Positions 7,029-15,411 of a stretch of 28,980 bases of DNA are shown in pieces (the stretch's first letter is position 1; every line of letters begins with the position of its first letter). The notes below the pieces were generated by a model that had not been told where the DNA came from, made no database searches, and worked only from the letters and a program-made list of their open reading frames with translations. The position numbers were made by a program, and so were the translations under genes. The stretch comes from an uncultured Clostridium sp. (GTDB taxonomy: Bacteria > Bacillota > Clostridia > Clostridiales > Clostridiaceae), in the NCBI GenBank assembly GCA_900548455.1, contig URKQ01000041.1, positions 1-28,980 of the forward strand, in the 5' to 3' direction.

Positions 7029-8874
7029 CTTTATTTCCTCCCCTTTTCTTATTTCTTCTCAGTTCCTTTTTCTTCTCAGCTTCAATATCTGAGGGCGTCA
7101 TCCTTGTTCCCCAGGTAGATTTCCAAAAGGTAACCCAAGCAATGGGCATTTGCCATAAAAGAACCGCTTCATAATAAATGCAAAATAGCATTCCAAATAT
7201 CCATGTGGAACTTTTTCTTAAAAACATTTGAGCAAAACTCATTAAAAGCGACATCATTAAAATCCCCACCAAAAAGGTAGTAGGAAATACATTATGTACA
7301 ATTGGTACGTAAATTAAATTATATAAAACAACAACGGGAGCTAAAATAGGTACAAATACTCCCATATAAAAGAACAATGACATAAAGGGTTCCTTTTTCC
7401 ACATAAATGTTCCTGCTATTATTGACTCTCTTAACCATGATCTTTTCCATCTCATCTGTTGCTTTAAAAAAACCTTATATTGATTTGGTACAATTGTTGA
7501 ACATACAGCAGTGTCTTGATAACTAGTTCTATGCTTTCTTAAAACGAAATTAGTCATAGCTCTATCATCTCCAAAGGTTGCTCTCTGTCCCAAAAACTTT
7601 TGATTTAACCATTCATCCATATTATCTATAACTATTTGCTTTTTATAACAAGATAAAGGTCCTGATAAACATGTTACTGCATCAAAATATGCTTCAGCTG
7701 CTTTCATAATTCTAAAGGCAATATAGTATCTTACAGACTGCATTCTAGTAAGGGTATTTGTATAAGTATTTGCTACATCTGTTCTTCCTGATACCCCTCC
7801 CATTTTAGGATCTTTAAAAGGTTGCACCAAATTTCTAATAGCAAAGGGATCTAAAAAGCTATCTGAATCCACAAAGACAACTAATTCATGCTTTGCTTCC
7901 AATACACCTCTACATAAAGCATCCCTCTTACCTAAATTTTGGTCTTGAACAAAATATTTAAGTCTTTTCTTAATATCAAATCCTTTTACTTCCGCTTCAA
8001 GTTTCTTAACAATCTCATCAATTTTTTCTACAGATTTATCAGTAGATAAATCATCAACTACAATGACCTCTAACTTATCTACTGGGTAATCTTGATTTAT
8101 ACAACTTAAAATAGTACGCTTTATCCACTCTTCTTCATTAAAGCAAGGTATTATTATTGTTACTCCTGGTGTAAATGTAAGGTCTAAAGGCATTGGCCTA
8201 TATAAAGCTCCAAACATATATCTACTTAATAAAAAAATTGCAGCAACTATGCTATACAAATAAAGCCACTTGTTAAATTTAAAATATATAATACTTTCAG
8301 CTCTCATAAAAACGATAAATAATGTTATTGTAAATAACATTAAACTAGACATCACTAGCATATATTTATTTTTTTTCTTATTTGCATATTCCGATAAAGC
8401 CTGTTTAAATTCTATTCCATATAAATAACTTCCGTCTTCACAAAGACTTTTTCTTACTACTTTTCCTTCAATAGAAACATTCATTTCATAGCCTTCTGGC
8501 ATTGAGCCTGGCTCTATCTTAAATTTCAAATTTATTTTTGATGATTTATCAACTATTTCTGATTCTGTTTTATTATTAACTTTTACCAGTATACCTGTAC
8601 TTGAAATATTTAAAGAATTCCCATTAATAACTTTTCCACCAGAGCAAAAAATTTTCACGTTTAAATTTACATTATATCTTCTACCTGCTTCTTTACCTTT
8701 TAAAATTAAGTAATTTTCATTTATGTCTTTGAATTGTAAAAATGTTAGTCCCCTTCTATCCTTATTGCTTCTTTTTTTCTCTTTATCAGGTACATTTGAA
8801 AGTAGCCTTCTATCCTCTAGGGGGCTTAATAAAACATCCTCTACTTTGTCCTTTTTCTTAGTTTTGTTCTTCAT
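7021..8874 (-). CDS. PilZ-GT2 fusion: processive membrane glycosyltransferase (exopolysaccharide synthase)
   Basis: This 617-residue integral membrane protein has a PilZ-like domain at ~62-160 with NISSTG (89-94), matching the D/NxSxxG motif. Two membrane helices follow (~171-190, 203-222). The cytoplasmic family 2 catalytic domain starts near 238 (VTIIIPCFNEEEW) and shows VVDD (272-275), the DxD D336-S-D338, the acceptor-site GDD (435-437) and the processivity motif QQMRW (472-476). Further membrane helices lie at ~498-578. This is the architecture of cellulose, hyaluronan and poly-GlcNAc synthases, which polymerise and export a sugar chain. PilZ domains in such enzymes bind c-di-GMP, but here the RxxxR motif reads RYNVN (66-70), lacking the second Arg. 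The polymer cannot be named from sequence. The start has GAGGT about nine bases upstream; there is a 19-base gap from the preceding gene and an eight-base overlap with the next. Confidence 0.88.
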   Translation of the reverse strand: MKNKTKKKDKVEDVLLSPLEDRRLLSNVPDKEKKRSNKDRRGLTFLQFKDINENYLILKGKEAGRRYNVNLNVKIFCSGGKVINGNSLNISSTGILVKVNNKTESEIVDKSSKINLKFKIEPGSMPEGYEMNVSIEGKVVRKSLCEDGSYLYGIEFKQALSEYANKKKNKYMLVMSSLMLFTITLFIVFMRAESIIYFKFNKWLYLYSIVAAIFLLSRYMFGALYRPMPLDLTFTPGVTIIIPCFNEEEWIKRTILSCINQDYPVDKLEVIVVDDLSTDKSVEKIDEIVKKLEAEVKGFDIKKRLKYFVQDQNLGKRDALCRGVLEAKHELVVFVDSDSFLDPFAIRNLVQPFKDPKMGGVSGRTDVANTYTNTLTRMQSVRYYIAFRIMKAAEAYFDAVTCLSGPLSCYKKQIVIDNMDEWLNQKFLGQRATFGDDRAMTNFVLRKHRTSYQDTAVCSTIVPNQYKVFLKQQMRWKRSWLRESIIAGTFMWKKEPFMSLFFYMGVFVPILAPVVVLYNLIYVPIVHNVFPTTFLVGILMMSLLMSFAQMFLRKSSTWIFGMLFCIYYEAVLLWQMPIAWVTFWKSTWGTRMTPSDIEAEKKKELRRNKKRGGNKDE

Positions 8875-8893
8875 TATTAATTTACCTCATTAG

Positions 8894-11449
8894 TTAATTG
8901 TTCTGTTCATATCCATTCTTCAAATAATCGCTTAGTTTCGCTATTTTATATTTTTTCCCATAGACTCCATTTTCATTGTTAGTCAAAAAAATATCTAAAG
9001 CTTCAGGTGTATAATAGCTTTGGTTACTCATATGCATTATTACTATATTGCCAACTCCGGAAATCAAACCTTCTTCAATAGATTTCACAAGTTCTAGAGC
9101 ACTGTCTGCTTCGTAATCATGGGTAGATATATTTCCTCCTACAGCATAATCAAGTCCTGATTGAAATACAGCTTCTAAACCTTCACGATTAACAATAAGT
9201 TTAGGTTGTCTAAAATAAGGTCTTAATGAGCTTAAATCTCCTATGACTTTCCACATTGATTCATAGGATTTAGGTATAGAATCCATTAATATACCTTTAT
9301 CAACATCTAAAGTTTCATGATAATAATTATGGCTTCCTATGTCATGATCTTTTATTGCAATAGTCCTAAGCAAATTAGGATTAGCACTAGAGAGTTCTCC
9401 ATCTATTTCTGTATTCTTAGCAATAACGAAAAAACTTCCTTTAACACCATGTTTATCCAATACCTTTAATATCCTATTTAAAATTGGATCTCCACCCCAA
9501 TCATCAAAAGTGAAAAAAATTACGTCTTCTCCATTAGTATTAATAGTACCCGTTTTATCCATAACTTTCTTTTCTTCTTCCTTAAATGTATCTAAGTTTA
9601 CATATCTATTACCTATGTAATTGTTTTTAAACATAGCTATTGCCTGTTTCTCATCTCTAGTTTCTAAAATATTGTCTTTAAAATTCAAATTATATCTTTC
9701 CCCACTACCTTGAATTGATTTAATAGAAATCACATCATATCCTAGTGCCACTTGCTCTTCCGAATAAGGTTCATAAGATTCAATATTTGAATTGTGCCTA
9801 TATACATATCCATTTTTAACATAATTCAAAGTAATTGCTTTAATTAGATTAGCTATTCTATTATCTTCTGAAAAAACCTCAGAGTCCAATCTAAAATAAA
9901 CTATTTCCCCTTTTTGTAGTGATAGGTATGTATTTATTGGTAAATAATTAGCTAAAATTTCATTGATGTCCATATTAGAAAACTTTGAGATTATGGGAGC
10001 TTTAGAATATGTAAAAAATTCATAATCCTTTAAACCATCAACTAGTTTAATAGTGGCTACAGCTTCTTGTATAGCTTCACTACTATACCCATATCCAGCC
10101 ATATAAGCATTAGAATGTATACCCATATTCTTAAGCATGTTATCTACTTCATATATTTCTAAACATATTTCTTCAACTGATTTATTCATTATTTGAGACC
10201 CAACTGTTATTCCACCATTAGCTATTTCATGGCCTTTAGATAAAATATTTTTTATTCTATCTGGAAAGTGCTGTATCTCGGACTTCGTAACAAAAAAGGT
10301 TCCTTTACAATTAAGTTCATCTAAAGTATTTAACACATTATTTAATACATTTTCATCATTTAACCCTCGAAAGGTATATGATAGTGCTGGCTCAGTTGTG
10401 TAAATTTTAGAATTAACATTTGCAAGCTTCCCTTGATTTTCTGCAATTAAATCTTTAAAGTTAATTCTTTTTATTTCATTATTGCTAGGGATTACTTCTC
10501 TGGCTTGTTCATCGCCTTGTATTAAACTCTGATTTTCTTCAATACTACTACCTTGAGATTTAATTGTATTAATGTTTTCAGTTAGAATTGTATCTATCTC
10601 ATTGTCTTTTATAGCCTTCACTAACCACTTAACTATTTGTATTATGTCAATATTTTCATCTATATCGCCTTTATTTTCGTTTAAATCAGGTTTTTTATCT
10701 ATGGCAGGATTTTCTTCACTTTTATTTATATTATATTCAAATTCATCTAATACTCCTTTTACCTTAATTGATAAGATAGATCCCTTTGATAAGTTTTTTA
10801 TATAATTGTAAGTTTCCTCATAGCTTTTAAAACTTTGATAATTTATATAATTAGTGGCTTCAACTACTTTTGTATTTTCTGACGCATAGGCTGCTTCTAA
10901 AACACTAGGAGTATATATTGTAGAATTACACTTTAAAAGCACTGGACTCTGCTTCGTAACTACATTTATTATTTTATTACTACGGCAAAAATCAGATATT
11001 AAATCAGTCTTATCTAACTCTTCCATATGAGTTTTTCCAGAAAGTGATAAACTTCCTATACTATGCCCTTCACTTTTTATTTTACTTAAAGTATCAATAT
11101 CTTCCCCTGCTTCTATTCCTGTTATAAAAAATGTTGATTTAATTTTCTCTTGCTTCAGTATTTTTAAAATATCCTCCATTATAGATTTTTCTGCTAATCC
11201 TTCAAAATTTAATGCTATTTTATTCTCATTTGAATCAACCTTTGATAATACTTCAGCTCTTTTTCCATCCTTAACCCTTTCTTTAGCAGCTTCAATTTCT
11301 TTAGATGCATCATACATACTTTCTTTTTCTAAAATTAAATTTTCATTAAAGTTATATTTATTTGCTTTTAAGAAGCAAATAGCAACCACTATAACTATTA
11401 GTATTACAAGAATGAAATTCCATTTAATATTTATCTTTTTACTTTTCAT
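8894..11449 (-). CDS. Membrane-anchored protein with three tandem NodB (polysaccharide deacetylase) domains, two degenerate
   Basis: This 851-residue protein has one N-terminal membrane helix (~10-27), so it is probably extracellular. Three NodB-like units follow. In the first (~76-255), ALNFEGL (79-85) replaces TFDDG and SLSGKTH replaces the HxxxH region. In the second (~350-580), YTFRGL (358-363) and ANGGITVGS occupy the same places. Only the third (~641-848) keeps the chemistry: FTFDDW (D649, D650), SHNYYH (H707, H711), RPYFRQP (743-749) and IVIMH (H806). The last unit should be an active metal-dependent de-N-acetylase or esterase; the other two probably bind the chain or stabilise the protein. 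It is the first gene of the operon, with GAAAGGATAAACATATG at the start. Its likely substrate is the polymer made by the PilZ-GT2 synthase next door. Confidence 0.82.
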   Translation of the reverse strand: MKSKKINIKWNFILVILIVIVVAICFLKANKYNFNENLILEKESMYDASKEIEAAKERVKDGKRAEVLSKVDSNENKIALNFEGLAEKSIMEDILKILKQEKIKSTFFITGIEAGEDIDTLSKIKSEGHSIGSLSLSGKTHMEELDKTDLISDFCRSNKIINVVTKQSPVLLKCNSTIYTPSVLEAAYASENTKVVEATNYINYQSFKSYEETYNYIKNLSKGSILSIKVKGVLDEFEYNINKSEENPAIDKKPDLNENKGDIDENIDIIQIVKWLVKAIKDNEIDTILTENINTIKSQGSSIEENQSLIQGDEQAREVIPSNNEIKRINFKDLIAENQGKLANVNSKIYTTEPALSYTFRGLNDENVLNNVLNTLDELNCKGTFFVTKSEIQHFPDRIKNILSKGHEIANGGITVGSQIMNKSVEEICLEIYEVDNMLKNMGIHSNAYMAGYGYSSEAIQEAVATIKLVDGLKDYEFFTYSKAPIISKFSNMDINEILANYLPINTYLSLQKGEIVYFRLDSEVFSEDNRIANLIKAITLNYVKNGYVYRHNSNIESYEPYSEEQVALGYDVISIKSIQGSGERYNLNFKDNILETRDEKQAIAMFKNNYIGNRYVNLDTFKEEEKKVMDKTGTINTNGEDVIFFTFDDWGGDPILNRILKVLDKHGVKGSFFVIAKNTEIDGELSSANPNLLRTIAIKDHDIGSHNYYHETLDVDKGILMDSIPKSYESMWKVIGDLSSLRPYFRQPKLIVNREGLEAVFQSGLDYAVGGNISTHDYEADSALELVKSIEEGLISGVGNIVIMHMSNQSYYTPEALDIFLTNNENGVYGKKYKIAKLSDYLKNGYEQNN

Positions 11450-11677
11450 ATGTTTATCCTTTCAAAAATCATATATATTATATTTTCCTTCAAAAGTTAA
11501 AAATTACACCTAATTTCTTTTTATCTTTTTCTCTTCTTACCATTTTACTTATATCTTATAATTATACATATAAGATAGTAATATCAGCTTATTTATATAA
11601 AATTAAAAAATGTCAGACTTTATGCTTCTCAATCGTTATATTAGATAAGAGTACTCGAAACAATAAGGAGTGATGAA
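11450..11677. other. Divergent intergenic region with inverted repeat
   Basis: This region separates the exopolysaccharide-type operon (-) from the sigma/anti-sigma operon (+). The clearest element is an inverted repeat, TATCTTAT (11552-11559) and ATAAGATA (11570-11577), placed where it could serve both directions. I see no c-di-GMP (GEMM) riboswitch and no convincing -35/-10 pair. A strong ribosome site AAGGAGTGATGAAATG precedes the sigma gene. Confidence 0.35.
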
Positions 11678-12217
11678 ATGGAAATTACGTTTGACGCGAA
11701 TTTTCAAAATAACATGTTATCTCAACTTTACGATATATATGAAAACAAAATGTATAGTATTGCTTACTCAATTCTAAACAATGTAGAACAATCAGAGGAT
11801 GCTGTTCAAGATGCTCTATTAAAGTTAGTTCCTCATCTTTCAACTATAGAAAATATTGAAAGTTTGAAAACAAAACGTTTAGTAACTTACACTATTAAAA
11901 ATGTATCCATTGACATATACAGAAAAAACAAAAGGGAAAATAAACTTTTTACAAATGATATAGATGAAACTGTAAGAATTGATAACCAGTCAGGAATTCC
12001 TACAGTAAATACAGTAGAAGAACGTTATATGGTTGTACAACTACTATCTAAATTACCCCCTAAATACCGTCAAATAATTCAATATCGCTGCTTTTATTCT
12101 CTAAACTATAAAGAAATATCATCAATACTTAAAATCAGCGAAGATGTGGCAGCCAAAAGATATGAGCGTGCAAAAAAAATGGTTAAAGAATTAATAGGAG
12201 ATGATATATGTGAATAA
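11678..12217 (+). CDS. RNA polymerase sigma factor, ECF-type sigma-70 family
   Basis: This 179-residue protein has only sigma regions 2 and 4, as in extracytoplasmic-function sigma factors. Region 2 lies at ~18-85 (YENKMYSIAYSILNN, QSEDAVQDALLKL, TIKNVSIDIYRKNKR). Region 4 lies at ~113-172 (LLSKLPPKYRQIIQYR, LNYKEISSILKISEDVAAKR), with a helix-turn-helix. The start has AAGGAGTGATGAAATG. The next gene overlaps its end by eight bases and encodes a membrane protein with an N-terminal cytoplasmic part, the usual arrangement for a sigma and its membrane anti-sigma. Its regulon is unknown. The divergent exopolysaccharide-type operon is an obvious candidate target, but I found no shared promoter motif. 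Confidence 0.87.
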   Translation: MEITFDANFQNNMLSQLYDIYENKMYSIAYSILNNVEQSEDAVQDALLKLVPHLSTIENIESLKTKRLVTYTIKNVSIDIYRKNKRENKLFTNDIDETVRIDNQSGIPTVNTVEERYMVVQLLSKLPPKYRQIIQYRCFYSLNYKEISSILKISEDVAAKRYERAKKMVKELIGDDICE

Positions 12218-13634
12218 AATGAACTTTGATGATTTAATGTATCTTTTGGGTGAAGAAAATACTATAGAAGAAATAACTAATTCCAATGCTTCTCATGAAT
12301 TTTCAAAAAATTATGAAAGGAATAAAATAAAAATGATTAAAAAACAAAATTATATAGAAAAGCAAAGCAAAATTCATCCAATAATAGACAAAGGTCATAA
12401 AAAAATAACTTCAAAAAAATCTGTTGTTCTTATGGCATCTATTGTTGCTGCACTTGGAGTATCTATTACAGCCTATGCTGCTGTTAAACAATTTACATTT
12501 ACAACAGCTAAAAATGAAGATACTGGAACTTTGACACATATTATTGAAACTGATCCAACTTCAACTAAAATACCTAAAATAAAAATTATACCTGAATATT
12601 TACCTGAAGGCTATATTGAAATGGCTGATACTCCTGGTAAATATCATCCTGTAGGAGACACCTCTAGCGGAATTACTATCGATTCCGTAGCTGGTCAAAA
12701 ACAATTAGATGATTCTTATGTTCGTACAGTTGAAGACACTACTATAGGAGGTATAAAAGCTCAAATTTTAACTAGCGATGGAGTAGACTATAACAAAATA
12801 ATCTATTTATTCTATGAAGAAGACGGACAAATTATTGAAATATATGGTCATAAAAATGTAGCTGAAGAAGAACTTATAAAAGTAGCCGAAAACGTACATT
12901 ATGAAGTTATTCCAGGTTCTTTTGTAGAAATCGATAACTCCACATCTTCTCCTTTACCTGATAATTCTAATGTATATCATGGACCTGTAATTACAAGTGA
13001 TTATATATTCTCAATTAATGAATCACGTAAGGATGTGGCTAGTAAGACTGAGACTCATGATTTATATCCATCTTATACAGTTAATAGTATTGAAGTTATG
13101 GATAAACTGCCCTCAGAAATAAACCAATCTGATATTTTTAGACTTGATGCATATAAAGAATCTATAAATGATGATGGAACTCTTAAAGCACACGAAAGAA
13201 CTAACCGTTCTTGGTGGGAAAATAATAAAATGAATACAGAAACAGAAGTTGTAGGAAGAAAATTCTTATATGTAACTTTAACTTTAAATAATGAATATGA
13301 CGAAGAACTTAAACTTATAAATGTATATCCAAGAGTAAATTTCCTTGAAAAAGGTGAAAATAACACTCTAAAAGAAAGTATTAAAAATAATTATTTGAGT
13401 AAGGATAAATTACAAATTGATAACGCACCATTCTACTTTGATCAGTCTGATTATGAAAAAAAGAACTTCTTCTTCTGTGATTTGGCTTCTAAGGAAACTA
13501 AAGAAGTTCATCTAGCTTATATAATAGATGAAGATTTAATTGACGATGCTTACATTACTTTTAACTTATCAGGTTATGGAATTAATCCTGTAAGTACTTC
13601 ACCTGTTAAGAATTATATAAAAGTAACAAAATAA
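12210..13634 (+). CDS. Putative membrane anti-sigma factor with DUF4367-like extracellular domain
   Basis: From the GTG at 12210 this is a 474-residue protein. GGAG at 12197-12200 lies nine bases before that GTG; the ATG at 12201 directly abuts GGAG and is unlikely. Residues 1-70 are charged and probably cytoplasmic. One membrane helix follows (~71-90, SVVLMASIVAALGVSITAYA). The next ~110 residues (IKIIPEYLPEGYIEM, GIKAQILTSDGVDYNKIIYL) resemble the DUF4367 domain found in Firmicute membrane proteins beside ECF sigma genes. The C-terminal ~250 residues are beta-rich, and I do not recognise them. The anti-sigma role rests on the overlap with the sigma gene and on topology, because the short cytoplasmic part has no clear zinc anti-sigma motif. 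Confidence 0.6.
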   Translation: MNKMNFDDLMYLLGEENTIEEITNSNASHEFSKNYERNKIKMIKKQNYIEKQSKIHPIIDKGHKKITSKKSVVLMASIVAALGVSITAYAAVKQFTFTTAKNEDTGTLTHIIETDPTSTKIPKIKIIPEYLPEGYIEMADTPGKYHPVGDTSSGITIDSVAGQKQLDDSYVRTVEDTTIGGIKAQILTSDGVDYNKIIYLFYEEDGQIIEIYGHKNVAEEELIKVAENVHYEVIPGSFVEIDNSTSSPLPDNSNVYHGPVITSDYIFSINESRKDVASKTETHDLYPSYTVNSIEVMDKLPSEINQSDIFRLDAYKESINDDGTLKAHERTNRSWWENNKMNTETEVVGRKFLYVTLTLNNEYDEELKLINVYPRVNFLEKGENNTLKESIKNNYLSKDKLQIDNAPFYFDQSDYEKKNFFFCDLASKETKEVHLAYIIDEDLIDDAYITFNLSGYGINPVSTSPVKNYIKVTK

Positions 13635-13657
13635 TAATCCTTAAAACCCTTTATTTG

Positions 13658-13701
13658 ATAAGACAAGACTTTAGTATAGCTCAGCTAAGGTCTTGTCTTA
13701 T
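13658..13701. terminator. Bidirectional terminator between anti-sigma gene and ribH
   Basis: A 16-bp stem with one wobble joins ATAAGACAAGACTTTA (13658-13673) to TAAGGTCTTGTCTTAT (13686-13701) around a 12-base loop. It lies between two convergent genes (stops at 13634 and 13714) and probably serves both, although the T tracts are short. Confidence 0.75.
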
Positions 13702-13713
13702 TATTCCTTACTT

Positions 13714-14175
13714 TTAAAAATTATTAATTAAGTTTGCCATTTCTATAGCTGTAACCGCTGAATCATATCCTTTATTACCTGCTTTAGTGCCAGCTCTTTC
13801 AATTGCCTGTTCAATACTATCCGTTGTTAGAATTCCAAATGCAATAGGTATATCACTTTGCAGAGAAATTGTAGCAATACCCTTTGCCGCTTCTGAGCAT
13901 ACATAATCGAAATGGGACGTAGCTCCTCTAATTACTGCACCTAAACATATAATTGCATCATACTTTTTAGTATTAGCCATTTTCTTAGCAATTAACGGTA
14001 TCTCAAAAGCTCCTGGAACCCAAGCTATCTCAATATCTTCTTCATTAACTCCATGCCTTATAAGTCCATCTAATGCTCCATCTAATAGTTTTGAAACTAT
14101 AAACTCATTAAACCTTCCTGCCACAATTCCTATTTTAAGTCCTTGTCCAATCAACTTACCTTCATATATATTCAT
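13714..14175 (-). CDS. ribH: 6,7-dimethyl-8-ribityllumazine synthase
   Basis: The 153-residue length fits lumazine synthase, which condenses 5-amino-6-ribitylamino-uracil with 3,4-dihydroxy-2-butanone 4-phosphate in the penultimate step of riboflavin synthesis; subunits assemble into large cytoplasmic shells. Typical segments are visible: KIGIVAGRFNEFI near the start, WVPGAFEIPLIAKK, ICLGAVIRGATSHFDYV with the conserved phosphate-site and catalytic His region, and FGILTTDSIEQAIERAG and GNKGYDSA at the C-terminus. The start has GGGAGGAATATAAATG, 18 bases after the ribBA stop. It is the last gene of the riboflavin operon. Confidence 0.96.
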   Translation of the reverse strand: MNIYEGKLIGQGLKIGIVAGRFNEFIVSKLLDGALDGLIRHGVNEEDIEIAWVPGAFEIPLIAKKMANTKKYDAIICLGAVIRGATSHFDYVCSEAAKGIATISLQSDIPIAFGILTTDSIEQAIERAGTKAGNKGYDSAVTAIEMANLINNF

Positions 14176-14193
14176 TTATATTCCTCCCAAAGA

Positions 14194-15399
14194 TTAATAA
14201 TTTACCAAATGATTCATTTTAATTTGTTTAGTTCTCAAGTAAAAACGATTTTTTTCATTTTCTTTTATTTGAATGGGAACCCTATCAACAATCTCTATTT
14301 CATAATGGCTAAGAGCTTCTATTTTTTCTGGGTTATTTGTCATAAGTTTTACTTTTGTAACACCTAAATCTTTTAAAATGGCTGCAGCAACATCATACTT
14401 TCTCATATCTGGTAGAAAGCCAAGCATAACATTTGCCTCAACAGTATCATATCCCTTATCCTGAATCTCATATGCCTTTAACTTGTTAATTAATCCAATG
14501 CCCCGTCCCTCTTGCCTCATGTATAATAATACTCCTTGTCCTTCTTTTGCAATTTTTCTCATAGCTGCATCATATTGTTCTCCGCAATCACATCGTTTTG
14601 AACCCAAAGCATCCCCAGTCAGACATTCTGAATGAACTCTAGTTAAAACAATTTCTGTTTCTTCTACCTTTCCTTTAACAAGAGCAACATGTTCTTCTCC
14701 TGTGTTTTTATCAATAAATCCATACATCTTAAAATCTCCATACTTTGTAGGCATGTTAGTTTCCACAACTCTCTCTACCAAAGTCACTGGTTTCTCTTTT
14801 TGTATCCTATATTTAACTAAATCTTCTATAGTTATAATTAATAGTTGATGGCGATTAGAAAATTCAATCAATTCGGAAGTTCTTGCCATAGTACCATCGT
14901 CATTCATTATTTCACATATTACACCTGCTGGTCTTAATCCTGCTAACTTAGCTAAATCCACTGCTGCCTCTGTATGCCCAGTTCTTTCTAATACACCACC
15001 ACTTTTCGCTACTAGCGGAAATACATGTCCTGGTTTCCTAAAATCTAATTCATTATAACTAGTTATAGCTTTTTCAATTGTAAGTGCTCTATCAAATGCC
15101 GAAATGCCTGTTGTAGTTTCTACATAATCTATGGATGCAGTAAATGCTGTTTCATGATTATCAGTATTATTCTCTACCATTTGTGGTATTTTTAATTGTC
15201 TTATTCTTTCTTCTTCCATTGGCATACATACAAGGCCTCTACCAAATTTAGTCATAAAATTGATTGCTTCTCCAGTTACATGTTCTGCTGCCATTAATAG
15301 ATCTCCCTCATTTTCTCTATTAGGGTCATCAATGACAATAATCATTTTCCCATTTTTAATATCTTCTATTGCCTCTTCAATGGTATTAAACTTAAACAT
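14194..15399 (-). CDS. ribBA: Bifunctional 3,4-dihydroxy-2-butanone 4-phosphate synthase / GTP cyclohydrolase II
   Basis: This 401-residue two-domain enzyme has a RibB part at residues ~1-200 (IVIDDPNRENEGDLLMAAE, RTGHTEAAVDLAKLAG), which makes the four-carbon precursor from ribulose 5-phosphate. The RibA part, ~205-401, opens GTP to start the pathway: it has the zinc site CLTGDALGSKRCDC and the MRQEGRGIGL motif. Both active sites appear intact, so this one gene supplies both branches of riboflavin synthesis. The GGGGGAAAGAGG ribosome site lies just before ATG. The gene sits 12 bases after ribE. Confidence 0.97.
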   Translation of the reverse strand: MFKFNTIEEAIEDIKNGKMIIVIDDPNRENEGDLLMAAEHVTGEAINFMTKFGRGLVCMPMEEERIRQLKIPQMVENNTDNHETAFTASIDYVETTTGISAFDRALTIEKAITSYNELDFRKPGHVFPLVAKSGGVLERTGHTEAAVDLAKLAGLRPAGVICEIMNDDGTMARTSELIEFSNRHQLLIITIEDLVKYRIQKEKPVTLVERVVETNMPTKYGDFKMYGFIDKNTGEEHVALVKGKVEETEIVLTRVHSECLTGDALGSKRCDCGEQYDAAMRKIAKEGQGVLLYMRQEGRGIGLINKLKAYEIQDKGYDTVEANVMLGFLPDMRKYDVAAAILKDLGVTKVKLMTNNPEKIEALSHYEIEIVDRVPIQIKENEKNRFYLRTKQIKMNHLVNY

Positions 15400-15411
15400 T
15401 CCTCTTTCCCC

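Noticed and set aside
11655..11665. GAAAC as an ECF-type -35 box that would autoregulate the sigma gene
   Set aside because: It lies about 17 bases before the start codon, too close to leave room for a -10 box and ribosome site.
11450..11677. A possible c-di-GMP (GEMM) riboswitch before the PilZ-GT2 operon
   Set aside because: The region is too AT-rich and short for the GEMM fold, and none of the conserved aptamer segments is present.
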